Shown one piece after another: positions 13,431-25,162 of a DNA stretch of 64,000 nt. Below the pieces are notes generated by a model, which did no database searches, was not told the origin of the DNA, and saw only the letters and a program-made list of their open reading frames with translations. Source of the stretch: Cloeon dipterum (taxonomy: Eukaryota; Arthropoda; Insecta; Ephemeroptera; Baetidae). The stretch spans positions 16,062,545 through 16,126,544 of the forward strand of contig NC_088790.1 of assembly GCF_949628265.1 (NCBI RefSeq), written 5' to 3'. Both the position numbers and the translations under genes were made by a program. The number at the start of each line of letters is the position of its first letter. Position 1 is the first letter of the stretch.

Positions 13431-16400
13431 AAACGTATTATATTTATGATATTGGCTTCCGTTTCAAAATTTTCATTTTGCCATGCATTTGCCAATTCCT
13501 CCTTTCATTGTTTTATATTAGGCTTAAAAAAATTAGATACAACAATAAAGTTAATTGCTATTTTTTATACGAGAAATTTGCTGATCTGAATGATTATGGC
13601 AGAGATATTTCCTTTTTTTTTGCATCGAATCTTGACGATTTATTCCAAAAATTGAATTTAATAATGTATATAACAAAATGAGTTAAAATCCAATTTTTTA
13701 GTCTGGATGTTATGATGAGTTCGCTAATCTCCGCAAATCCAAATACTGTCACACACGCACGACCAAAATAATTTGTTAACCCAGTGTAGAGAGGCAAAAA
13801 GATATCTGTCAAACCACTCCATTCATGCGCTGAGCATAGCTGTCAACGTTTGACACTCGAACTGATTTATCCGCATTTTCCGCGCATTCCGCACGTGTCT
13901 CTCTCGCCTTTTTACTCCGCTTAGCGCGGCGGATCGATCTGCACGGTGGGCAATTGATTGGAATGTGTTTCAGCTCGGCACTTTTTTGCCGCAGTTAAAG
14001 GGTTTAGCTGACAGCGGCGTTAAAAGTTAATGCGCCCCTCCCCCTAATCCCGGTGTGGCCTAACCGCGGCAATCAATAGCCTTCTCAGAATATATACGCG
14101 CGATCAATAACCAACGATCAATTTGTGTGTGTGTGTGAGTGAGTCGCTTGGCCGCTTGTGCTGCACGCGACCCGATTTCAAAAGAAGCTTTTCGCGGACG
14201 CAATTTCATTTGCCCCGCATATTTATTGCGGGTAGCATGAGCGTCCGGAACTTAATAAAAGTCCGACGAGTGCGGATCGCTGCGGCCGACATTCCGCAGA
14301 AAAGAGCAAGAAGTAATCTCGTTAAGTCAATCATAGAGTAACTTGGTGGTTTTCCGGACTGTAATAGCCGGACATGGAACGTTTAGTAGGGTTACAATTT
14401 GTCACTCAAAAGCTCACATTATATAAGAAGGGAAATGTTATGTTCTTAAAGTGGATTGATACAGGGCAACAATTTAAAATTATTTGAATTGCTGGATGCA
14501 ATAAGCAGTTGATCAATAAACAATTTGTACTACAATTTGCAACAATAAAAAAGGAGCTTGCAAATTCAAATTTTTCAAATTTTCTCTAAAACTTTATGTT
14601 TGTTGGCAGATTTCTATTCCCCTTGTCTATTCAACAGTGTATTATACTTTTTGGGGAAACTCTTTGTATTGAAATAAAATCAGGCTTTAAGTATAGGGAG
14701 ACGGTCCTTACCATTTGAAAAGCATGCTAACTTTGCAGCCACTTTCCTCAAAAATTTTAGGTCAATTTTGGCTTCAACTGATCCTAAGGGATGGGTTCAT
14801 ACATTGGCAACAAAGATTTTCCATAATTTTGCAGTATCAATCTCCTTTAATAAAATCAATTTTACAATGGCTTTACTCCCAAAGGCGAACACAAAGGAAT
14901 GGAAGGCTTAAAAGTTGTTAAAAAAAATAATATCACACATTCTTGTACCGTATGAAACAACTGTTTCGGCCCTGTAGGCCTCATCAGCAGTACTTTACCT
15001 CCAAAACAAAATTCATACCACAGCATTAGCTGCAGAGAAGTTAAAAACGTCCACCTGTACTAATCTTTGAGTAAAAACAAAACGAGAAACGACCAAAGGA
15101 ATTGATCACCCCAGAAATCGCATTTCCCTGCGATTAACAATTCAACTAATTGCAAGCCCAAAATTCCATGCTGTCTTATTAAAGCTATTTTCAAAGAGGG
15201 AAAATTGCTCCTAGCATCACGAAAAAAATGCAGAATGGAAAAAATTCGTGTATCTTCTTGGATCAATAGGATTTTCTGTCAAAATTAATTACTATTGTTA
15301 GACTCACAAATTCACATACAATCTAAACCTTTCAATTTCTCACTTTCATCACATTTTTATAAATTACATATTTGACAGACTACTGATATTAATTTGATTT
15401 GATGAATACCAATTTCCCTGCATAATTATTGGACAGACTGCCGCATCGATTTAGTTTTGAGCAAGCCGGCTTTCGTTCTGCGACAGGTGCAGTGACTCCC
15501 ACGGAGAATCAAAGCCCCTGCCTGACTGCTAGGCAGCCTGAGTGACGTGTGCTGTGCAAACAGAAGGATTGTTCCGCGGGCTCAAACGCTGTCCCATTGT
15601 TGCGAAGCGAGATTCAAATTTTCCTAATGCCTCTGTAAAAGGCTAACTTGTCCACATTCCTCCAGGAAAATGTGTGTCAAGACCGTCACACATCTTTAAT
15701 TCCATTTATTTAACTTCTCCCTTTTACCGGCAGCGTTTACAAAAGTTTAGAGAGATTAAACTGAAACAAGTTGTCTGATTCTCTTTAGTAGTAAGCAGGG
15801 ACATGATGTTCGTTTTCTCATGATAGAAACAATAAAAGTAAAATTTTAAATGAGTATCAAAACCTGCATGCAAATGCAGGCAATGCAAATTAAACTAATA
15901 TTGTTTTGGTATTATACGAAAAATAATTTTGAGTCAAAAATTTTAAGGTCATCTAAAGGTATGTGGAAACCATAAAAATTGCTCGCTCACAGTTGATTCT
16001 AGCGGTGCTGAGCAAAGGTGTCTCGGCCGTAAAAATTTAACGGCTGCTCCGAGTCCCTGTGATTAATGTCTCGCCGTCGAAACTGCAAAGAGCAGTAAAA
16101 AAGCCGAAGGGGTGCGTCGGCGGCGCGGGTTGCATTGCATACATCAAAAGGCTGAGTTGAGTGAGACAGATGAGTGACAAGGAAAACCACGCGATAAGGC
16201 GTTTCACATACAACAGCCCACAGAGGCAAGATAAAACTGGCAGGAAAGGCACATTATCACTCGCCAATAGTGCAATTTATGGGTAAGACTTTCCTAAAAG
16301 CTTGCACGCAGATTATTTGATACGTTATCTAGAGGAAAAAATTTATTAATAATGTTGTTTCGTAACATTATTTATTTGAACAGGAAACGCGTTTTGTTGA

Positions 16401-19378
16401 GGAAAATTATTTTATTCGAGGTCGTAACAATTAAAAACATAACATTTTTCACAGAAAACCCTGTAAAATCCTTGTTTCATATATGCATAATACTAATACA
16501 TCAAGAATTCAACTAAAGCTAGAGAGCTTAGTTAATGTTGAAATTTACCCTTTACCTTTTTTTGGGAAAAGTAGCTGCAAAGTTTGCATGTTCCTTAAAT
16601 ATTATATAGGATTGTATCCCTACTTGAAATCTTATCTAATTTCGCAGCTAAGAGTTTCCACATAAAGTGTCATAGAGCAAAATTGGATGGATCTCGACGA
16701 GAGGAATCTAAATCTGCCAAGAAAATATGGTCAACGTTAATGTTAATCAACGAAAAAATTGGCAAAATTTGAATTGAATTTGTAGTAAGGTCCTCTTTCG
16801 AATTTTTCACATTGTTGATTAAGAATTTGATCAACTGCTCATTGTTGCCAAAAATTCTAAAAATTTTCAATTGCTGCCACTTTAAGCTTTGAAAATAGGT
16901 CAATGGCTTACAAAGCTACGACAAAATTCTTGCGAATTTTTCTCTGCATAAAAACGTGCCAAAAATATATTTGCTTGTTTTTTTATTTAAAGATTTATTT
17001 AAACAGATCATTAGCTATCAATTTGGCATATTTAAAACAATTAATACAGTAGTGACTGTGAAACTTTGTCAGATTTCTTTAATCATATATTCTGTTTGCA
17101 AAAATTAGTCGAACTGACATGAGAGAATAAAGCTTGTTGATAAAATGGCTACCGAAAAACTTATATCTGAATCTGTTTTTCAAAGTTAACAAAACTAACA
17201 CTAATTAATTGGTGAACATTCCACATAGCGACAAATCTCACTGTTCTAAATGGTGCGACACTCTAATTCTTGTTGTCACGAGAGCAAAGAGGTCAACACT
17301 GGTCAAACTGTTGTGATGAGTCTGTTTATAGATTTTCGCGTACGCTCTTTGCTCCGGTTTGTTGCGCGGACCAAAACAAACACATTCAGCAGAGTGTCTC
17401 TCAGCACAAAGTGGAGGGTGTGGTGTCAAACTGGACAACCTTGACACGTCTCTCTGCGCACAATTGTCGGCAATTAGCAGACTGCGTGCAAGTGGCGTAC
17501 ACAGCTGCATCATGCACCTCGATTGTATTCCAGATATAAAGCTCTCTGCGGGTTTGTTTCATTGGCTACTGAGGTAGATTAACTCGTGCGTGCGCTCGAA
17601 TAGTTTAATTTGTCTAATTAATCTGCGGCGCTACATAATAAAGCGGTCGTCGCAGTTGCGGACACGCTTTGAAGTCGTCGGATAAAAGGGTTTCCCGGTT
17701 GATTGAGACATTCGTGTTCATTTTCGATTGCTCATTCTCATCAGATCGCAGGAAATTAACCGGCCTTTTTATTAAATTACTTAAATTAGAGAGCGAGGTA
17801 AAAATCAATTATCAGTTTATCAGATCCGGTTTGGTAATCGAGTGGAAAGGCGTAATTGATTATAATTATAGAAAAAAGCTTTATTCACTTAAAAACAAAA
17901 TTTATCAACCATGATTATTGATTACTGTTTCAGTAATTGACATAGACAAAAAGATAGAATTACGACGCATATTGATTATTTGTTAATATTATTTATGACA
18001 GCTTTATAAAAATCTCTATTTAAAGCAAGTTTATTTTCTTTTAAATTTCAAAATTTAAAATTCCTGCTTTTAAAACTAATTGCTTGTGAGCAAAAGGACT
18101 GTTCCTTGTTTTCCATTTAATTCAGAGCACACGTGTCATGAAAAAACGTTTTTAAGTTAAATAATAAGTTGCACAGAGAAGAGAAAGAAATAGAGCATCA
18201 GCACACATGGAAACACTGCTGCAGACTGGGGTGTTTGGTCAATATTCTAAATATAATGTTCATTGTGTTCAGAGTTCTCTAGTTTTGACGCACGCAAATT
18301 ATAGGCTTTTACTGATATATTGGAATATTGACACACAATACAAATTTCTATGTGCGTAGTACGTAACTGCAGTCATACAACTGTTAAGATAATTGTTTTT
18401 GTTATTTCTTAAGTGAATTCTAATCTAAACGCTTTCCAGTTCAATTTCATCGCATTTCCAACGACATACGCTTTGAAAGCTGTCATTTGACGTTCACAAA
18501 CATAAAATTTTATATCCAATCCCATGAGCCATGTAATGTTCTGGTTTATTGAACGCTATACAGAATTGAAATTTCGTACCTTTATTATGCCTGGAAAATG
18601 TAGATGCTGTGTTTCGTGCAAGATTTAATAATTTGTAGCTACGTTTTATCAGCATTAATTTAATGTGAGAGCATTTTATTAGTCCTAATTTTAAAGACTT
18701 CTTTCCTCCAAATTTTTCTTCCACAGTAAAAGTGTGATATTTACTCGAAAAATTATGTACTATGCTGTCTGTAAACTAAAAAAATTTATTGCTGTGATAT
18801 TTAGTAAATTATTTGGTTTTTAAGGAGTGAATATTCAGCTTATACACAGTTTAGACTGTTTTTAAACAGCTAGTTATAAACGTCAAATTAGCTGCCTTAA
18901 ATTTTATAATTCAAATTCACTTAGAATGTGCTAGTTTTGAAAATTGATTATATTTTGCTCTGAATAATTTAAATTGAATATTATTGTTTATCCGTATAGC
19001 TAAACTATTTATGAAGAATGGCAACTCTGGACATTTTCCTCCAAAACAAAACTGCCTCATTGGGTTTATTCAATCACATCTAAATTTTATTTTTTGTTGG
19101 ATGAGGGAGTGCAAGAATGGATATTGTGACCTTGCTGATCCGCAAAAAAATAAAACAATAAAATTTGGACAATTGTTATTTGTACTGTAATTAAGACGTA
19201 TCTCGTCCTAGCCAGGATTTTTAGAATTTATTTCAATTTTGATAGGTTAATCGATTAATAAAATTGTCACTTGTAGACAGTGCTGGTAATCTCATCAGGG
19301 TGTGGAAACGAACCCTGACACCGCACGTTCGGGTATGGGGAGGGGGCCGAAGCAATCTTTGGGGGAGAGGCGACTCAC
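13431..19378. other. slo intron segment proximal to exon 1, no gene seen
   Basis: AT-rich with GC-richer patches at 13840-14340, 15440-15600, 16000-16260 and 17240-17660. It contains a hammerhead-like core at 14945-14996 (minus). A short match to the dispersed repeat lies near 16681-16715 (TTGGATGGATCTCGACGAGA). A segment near 14720-14800 resembles one at 56490-56570 (CTTTGCAGC and AATTTTGGCTT blocks in the same order). No exon is supported. Confidence 0.65.
14945..14996 (-). ncRNA. Hammerhead-ribozyme-like core
   Basis: On the minus strand: CTGATGA (14987-14981), a perfect GGCC/GGCC stem II with loop TACAG (14980-14968), then GAAAC (14967-14963). These are the conserved hammerhead core blocks in the right order and spacing. 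The next bases ACAGTTGT can fold back on themselves or pair between two copies, as in the short stem III of retroelement hammerheads such as those of Penelope-like elements. Stem I is poor: GTACTG before the core pairs only partly with CATAC after it, and the expected cleavage position would read GUU. It is either a decayed ribozyme or part of a repeat with a chance core. A 17-base match to its 5' part occurs at 61140. Confidence 0.45.
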
Positions 19379-19708
19379 CAGGATGCGTCCGGTGGTGGTC
19401 TGGCCGGAGATGAGCTCGCCAGCCCAGTCCTTGGCCTCGGTGACGAAGGTGCCCTCGAACTCCTGCTTGTTCTGGCGCTGCGAGCGCTGCTCCTTCTGCT
19501 TGGGGTCGTTGGGCGCGAGCTCTGGCTCCTTGCGGCAGCAGAGGAAGGCGAAGAGCCGCCACAGCAGCACGATGGCCAGCCCGGCCAGGAAGGTGAAGAT
19601 GCTCGAGAGCAGGAAGCACCACCATTTTCGCACGCTGAGGCAGTCGTCAACGATGACCGGCTCCTCGCTGGTGGCGGTAGTGGTGGCCGTCGCCTCGCCG
19701 TCGCTCAT
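19379..19708 (-). CDS. slo: Slowpoke BK channel, first coding exon (partial gene)
   Basis: Encodes residues 1-110 of the large-conductance calcium- and voltage-activated potassium channel alpha subunit, a plasma-membrane channel that repolarises neurons and muscle. After an acidic, Thr-rich start, residues 21-60 (DDCLSVRKWWCFLLSS onward, ending CCRKEP) match the BK-specific S0 segment; S0 is about residues 29-56. The following PNDPKQKEQ, NKQEFEGTF, EAKDWAGELISGQTTTGRIL block is nearly the same as in fly Slo and forms the S0-S1 linker. The exon ends after Leu110 in phase 0 at a GTGAGT donor, as expected before the S1 exon. The ATG at 19708 is the first in frame. Voltage sensor, pore and RCK domains lie beyond the left edge. 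The N terminus differs from fly Slo before residue 20, which is normal for this variable region. Confidence 0.95.
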
Positions 19709-20290
19709 CCTGCTGCTGCCTGACTCTGCTGCCTGGCTGCGGAACGGCCCTCGCCAGGGCTAGCCCATCGCCAGGCCCCGCACCTGCTGCCTGCACTCTG
19801 GCTCGCCGCGCGATTCTCGCACTCTTTCCACCGCGCGCTCTCTCTCTCTCGCTCTCGGCTCTCTCTCGCAGCGAGTGAGTGCGAGAGTGGCTCTGATCGA
19901 TAGCCGGGACCCCGCCGGTGTGCGCACGCTCTGCCTGGCCGCCGGCGGGGACGCTCTGCTGCCTCGCGTTCGTGGCCCAGTGACGTCCGACTCACCCACT
20001 GTCCTATTTAGCAGTCGCCCTCGCCCGCTGCCGCCGCCGCCGCCGCCACCGCCGCAGCAGCACCACAGCCGAACGGGTTGCCACTCACGCCCCGCGCTGG
20101 CGCTCGCGCCCGGCGCCGCTTCTCGCGACCTCTCATCGCCAATGCCAGCCTCTCCGGAAATCCTTTCAGCTCCGCGACTAAAGTGCAACACTTACTTGCT
20201 CTTTTTTCGTATCTGTTCCAGCCATCACCGGGTTAGTGTTTTTAAGCCACTACGTTCAGCGTGGAACTGTTTAGAATATTGTTGACACTC
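19709..20290 (-). promoter_or_regulatory. slo: slo 5' region: GC-rich leader and likely promoter
   Basis: Immediately upstream of the slo ATG, base composition rises sharply and includes a CT/GA-rich run near 19835-19870 and a CCG run near 20028-20055. Several long open frames on both strands come from this composition and match nothing. A leader or GC-rich promoter is the simplest reading. The start site is not identifiable by eye, and slo often has several alternative promoters in insects. Confidence 0.5.
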
Positions 20291-21269
20291 GTATTTTATG
20301 TTAAAAATATATATTTTTTATCAGTTTCTCATAGCCATTTCCTCATCCGTTTTAGTTTCTAATATAGATTATTGGGGCTGAGTAGGTTTTTACGCTTTCC
20401 TCTTGTTATTTATCAAAGATATCAATGTATTTTAAGAACGGGTTTGGGATTTGTTTAGATAGCTTGAAAAACTGTTTTAGACTTCTATTCCATGCGTTTT
20501 TTTATCAAAAATAAAATTGAATCATCAGTTGGGTTCCAATTCCTTACTACTGAAGCTTTAAAAAATCATTTAGGTCAAAACCAGACTGGCGAATCCCAAT
20601 ATTTTAAACAAAAATATGTCAGGCTTTTAAACTTTTCACAGCTTAACAACTGAAAGCACATGTATCCCAACAAGATCACAAGATCAAGAATATCTTCTTT
20701 ATGACAAGTGTATTGTGGTCTTCATCTACGTTAAAATTGAAGCAATTTTTTAATAAGATTATAAAATAAACGTTTATTGTTCTCAGCAATCAGAGGAGTA
20801 ACTCGTTTTCAGTGACCTGAGAATAATTTTCAACTAATAATTATGTGCTATATAGATTTTGCTTTTTAAGTACCCAGAAAGTTAAGGGATATATTTTTGC
20901 TTCAATTTTTCATTTTTAGCCAACTATGATAAATCGACAGAAAGAGAACCATTGAGAATTTCTCCCTCGTTTAAGATAAGGCTTTTATCGCGATGATTGC
21001 TCCTCGCAAATATTACACGATTCATTAAAATGGTACTGTACGCCGAATATCAAAGATATAGATTTTAGCAAGGGAATCACTCAAATTTATAAAATCAACA
21101 GGAAATGCAACCATTTTTTAACATCATATATTCATTTTCAAATTATCATCTCCTCCTCAACGATACGATTATCTTCTCGAGGGTGTCTGTCGGCCAAAAA
21201 ATGAGCAGCTCGCACCAACTGGAGATTGTTTTATCATCGTCAGATCATATCACAGTGTAAAAGCCTCTA
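20291..21269. other. Intergenic, slo promoter side to BBS4 3' end
   Basis: AT-rich DNA without a supported exon. It should contain the BBS4 3' UTR at its right side and distal slo promoter DNA at its left. No clear polyadenylation signal could be chosen among many AT-rich candidates. Confidence 0.6.
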
Positions 21270-24012
21270 TTACGTTACCTCATCATCCACAAATTCGCCT
21301 GTGGTCTGCTGCAAGTTTTGCATTCTTTCCTGAAAGTCTCTGAGTTGCGAGGAGATCAAATCCGTATCTTTAGTGGTGTTGTGAACGAAAATGGCAAGAT
21401 TGAGAGCCACCAATGGGTCCTTTTGGTCGATGCGCGCTGCCTGCTCGAACAAAACCTTTGCCGCCTCCACCGATCCCAAATTCCACATCACAACTGCGTT
21501 TCATTAAAACAAAATATTTAGAGCAAAATCGGCCAAATTAATTCATGACGAGGATCTTGGCACAGTAATTTAAAAAAATTACAATTTTGCATTTGGAAAG
21601 GTTGCCTTATTGTACCTGCGAGCAGCATATAGGTCTGTCCTCTGTAGGGAGACTGGTGCACCCAGGCGGACAGGAAATGAAACGCGGAGGCGAGTTGTTG
21701 CATAACCAAATGGATCAGCCCTAGGTTGTAGAGAATCTTATGGTCAAAAGGTGCCAGGTAGTTTGCTCTCTTTAAGCAGCATACGGCCTAAAAAATTGTT
21801 TTCAATTTTACGTTCATAAAAAGGTTTTATTTCACAATAGTTAAAAACTGTAAATGTGTCATGAATATATCTTATCCGGTCACACATTTTCTAGTTTTCA
21901 TTTATTCATTTTCTAATTAGACAAAGTATAGAGTTTCTATTATAATTATTATCACGAAAAGAACCAGATTCGATATTCTCTCGTAATTTTAATGGGATTA
22001 GTCCCATAGTTTTACTTACTGCGACGAACTTCTGCTTCTTCAAAAAGCACATTCCAACGTTGTTCCAAAGAGCAGCCGACTCAGGCATGAGGTGCGAGGC
22101 GAGCTTGTACCTGGCGAGGGCAGCGTTGACGTCGTTGCGCTCCTGCATGATGCAGCCGGCGGCCAGCAGGGCGGCGCCGTTCTTCGTCTCCATCATCAGC
22201 CTTTGCAAGGCGTCGTTCCTGTGACGGGCCTTTGCCAGCAGCAGGCCCAGACTCAGGGTTATTCCTGGACCAGCAGCATCGGCGTTCGACCTGGCAAAGA
22301 AACGTGAAGATATGTTTTTTTAATTATTGACCATGCTAGTTTACTTTTCCGCTGCAGAGAAAAGCTCTAGGGCGCCGTCCAGATCGTTCTCCAGAAGTAA
22401 AATGTTTTTCAGCACCTGGTACGACTCAGCCTGGCTGCTCACCTCGATTGCCCTTCTCAGGTACTCCTTCGCCTTGGCATATTGCTTCATATAGTATAGG
22501 CAAACACCTGATATGATAGCACAATCAAAAAGGATTTTTATCAATAAATTAAGACGGAGTATTTGTCGCAGAAAAAATTTGACTGTATATATTTTGTAAT
22601 ACCTATGTTGTGGTAAATTTCCCAATCTGGCTTCTGCAGGGCACTTTCAATGTCCACGTAGGTCTCTAAGGCGGCTTCATGTCTTCCAGCAAGCAACCTG
22701 TTTTTTATATTTTGCACGCATTGCTCTCATAATTGAAATAGTTTTTATCGTTTCAGTTTTCATGCGGTATAAGCAAATGAATAAATAATTCGGATAAGTC
22801 AGTGTTATTTAAGATAAATATTTTTAGGGTTGAGACAATTCTGCTATTTTGCTTAAATATGTTGAGAACCTTTCAAAATAGCATAAGGGTCAAATGTTGG
22901 CAGAAAATTACTTCTGTATACTAATAAATATTGAAAAGAAAAAAAAACAACATACCAGGATTTGGCGATTTGCTTGAGGTTCTCCAAGTGGCCTGGATTG
23001 TATAACTGGCACGCTTGGAAGAAGTCCAAAGACTCCTGCATTTTCCCCTCTTGCCGCAAAATAATTCCCTTTATAGAACGAATAGTTAATATAAAAATCA
23101 ATCGTCCAATTAGATTAGTTGGATAATACAGACCTGCATCATGTTAGGGAAGTAAGCCATTCCCCTGGACGCGGACAACTGGTTGCCTATGAGAACTTTG
23201 CATTGCTGCGTCTCCTTGCGCGTGTACCTCAGGTGGATGAGCCAGTTGTACGTGTCGAATGAGAGCAACACGCCTTCGTTGAACATAAACCAGTGAAACC
23301 AATATAACTTTAATATCAAATCTGCTATTTTAACTTAATTTAAGTTGTCTAGAAAAATAGAAAAAGGGTATTCTCTCACGACATCATTGAGGTTATGACT
23401 GTTTAGTTTTTGTTGTTGTTAAAATTAAATGCAGTTTTTTTAGGTGTACAGGGAAGCTGACTTTTTCCGTATATCTACATATTTCTGTAGAAATATACAT
23501 TTAACTTCAACAACTCAAAAATTATGAGGACCTTGCGTACATCTGCCTCCACTATGGCATCCATCATCAACTAAATATAGTTTTTTTTAATTAAAAAGAA
23601 ATGAAAAAGTCAACAAGCTTGTTTTAAATTCAGTATGTCTTCTTGAAGGAAAAAACATAAAAGCATTTTAAGTATTTAAATGTGCATATGTTTATTGTCT
23701 TCAATCGTTTACGGTTTGCGTAGCGCACTAGTAAATAATTTATCAATTTCAGTCCACTCTACACGAGTTTTACTTATAAATATTTATGTGGATAATAGCA
23801 GAGAGGTTTTAAAAATATCTGGCATACTTTACGAAATGTCAAAGAAATGTGCTGAAATATTGTTAAAAATGAATTTCTGATTTTTGATCAAACACAGTGG
23901 TTCGATTTCTGGTCGATTTGTTTTGCCTCCGTTGTGCTTTTAATGATGCCAAAGGCTTAGTGTACTCTGTTTTACCTTTTCTATTTGGTCTGCTGACAGG
24001 TTCAGCCTCCAT
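21270..24012 (-). CDS. BBS4: Bardet-Biedl syndrome 4 protein (BBSome TPR subunit)
   Basis: BBS4 is a tetratricopeptide subunit of the BBSome, which moves membrane proteins through cilia and works at centriolar satellites. Eight coding exons join in phase: 24012-23976, 23273-23134, 23068-22956, 22697-22603, 22507-22345, 22290-22020, 21787-21616, 21493-21270, giving about 404 residues. Family signatures include [12 protein letters not shown] near the N terminus, [57 protein letters not shown] and SAFHFLSA. Exon 1 ([12 protein letters not shown]) is assigned from its GTAAAA donor and matching phase; the acceptor of exon 2 has a weak pyrimidine tract, so the extreme N terminus is less certain. 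The protein is shorter than the human one (519), mainly because the low-complexity C-terminal tail is missing. The last exon holds a GAGGTAACG that could be a donor, so a further exon is possible. Confidence 0.93.
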
Positions 24013-25162
24013 GGCAATACACCTGTGCGCCGCCAGGTGTTACTCCAACTGCAGCAGACTGACCACTGCTGTCACACGCAAGCAGCATATTATTATCTGG
24101 CTTGGCAACTGTATTGATCCAGATTTAAAAATACAAATATCCAAGCATAATTAAATGCTTTATGTTGCTAACGGACGAATATTCCTTTCGAGAGGAATAA
24201 AGTAAACCGCTCTGAATAAATTCCAACGCAGCTTTGAAGTCAGGAAGGCTGCAATTTAGCTATTTTTCGTTGCTAAACAAACTCTGTAGTGCCGCCAGTT
24301 GCCTAGCAACATCAGACAGTTTTGCAAGAAATAAAAACACAGATTTAGGCTTCAGATCCATGTGTATACATAGCTAAATATTTTATTCTGCGCTTGAAGT
24401 AGTCTCTCTCATTCTTATTTCAAGACATAGAGTAAATAATCATAATTTGATAGTAGCTAATGTTATTCTCAACTCACAGACAATCGGTTCATATTCCTCT
24501 AACATTGTGGGGAAAATATAAACACTTTTGAAGATCAGTGCAGTTTAGAAAGCAAAACGGACGCCATCTCACAGGAAAACACAGAAAATATCGCATGATG
24601 TGGCTGCATGGGGGAATCACAATAATCAAAAGCTGCTTTAATTGCAAATTTATCATCAACAGCATCGATCTAATCACTAATTAATCTCCTACACAAGTAC
24701 TGAACTCATAAATTTATTCGACAAAGTCGAAGGATCAAATTAATCCTACTTACACAAAATGTTTGTGATATTTGTTTAGGTTAGATATATATTCTTAAAG
24801 TAATCAGAACGGAAGAACAGTTGCACAAGTATTGATTCTGGCAGAAAAAATTCAATGTAAATATAGCTGAAAAGAAAAATACAAGTCTCTGATCAAGGTG
24901 GTGCGAGTTTCAGATTTTCCACCTTCCGACTAGTGGCAATAAAAGTTCTCCGTTCTAAAAATATATCATCATATCAAAAAAGGAATCATCAGTGCACAAA
25001 TGAATCTCACAGAGAAGCTCTGAAAACAGAACAAAATGCAGCTGCCCCTTAGCTTTTCACATAATTTTCTTCCCTTTTAAAGTTGCATTACATTTCTTAG
25101 GATAGTAAAAAAAACAATGCAAGTCGTGATTGTGAGCAGCAGAGGCCCTTGGCGGTCCTTGA
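24013..25162. other. Intergenic, BBS4 promoter and F-box 3' flank
   Basis: Contains the BBS4 5' leader and X-box at the left, with a GC-richer stretch at 23980-24080. The probable 3' UTR of the F-box gene is at the right. An AATAAA on the minus strand at 24713-24718 is one candidate polyadenylation signal for the F-box gene. No other gene is seen. Confidence 0.55.
24298..24310. promoter_or_regulatory. RFX X-box upstream of BBS4
   Basis: GTTGCCTAGCAAC is a near-perfect imperfect-palindrome X-box (GTTGCC, one-base spacer, AGCAAC), the site bound by RFX factors (DAF-19 in worms, Rfx in flies). It lies about 286 bases upstream of the BBS4 ATG. RFX control of BBS and IFT genes is well established in animals, so the position fits. 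A related half site (GTTGCTAAAC) occurs just downstream in BBS4 terms, near 24269. Confidence 0.75.

Larger units (their letters stand above)
1..19378 (-). other. slo: First coding intron of slowpoke (incomplete at left edge)
   Basis: The slo first coding exon ends at 19379 with a clear GT donor (GTGAGT read on the minus strand), and no segment resembling slo S1-S6 or the RCK domains appears to its left. The whole stretch is therefore intron, at least 19.4 kb long. It is AT-rich with GC-richer patches near 430-740, 4020-4330, 5160-5470, 7000-7300, 7870-8900, 9440-9780, 10740-11280, 12080-12480, 13840-14340, 16000-16260 and 17240-17660. Short ORFs in these patches are open on both strands and look like no known protein. 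A short TA run lies near 224-241. Long first introns with promoters and enhancers are known for slo in flies; regulatory function here is inference. Confidence 0.8.

Noticed and set aside
19710..20285. Several 90-150 residue frames on both strands upstream of slo
   Set aside because: They follow from the GC-rich composition and CCG and CT repeats. They overlap each other on both strands and resemble no protein.
23134..23286. BBS4 starting at an ATG inside exon 2 (MFNEG)
   Set aside because: An upstream exon at 24012-23976 with a good donor joins in phase and sits closer to the X-box. The internal ATG lacks a visible promoter.
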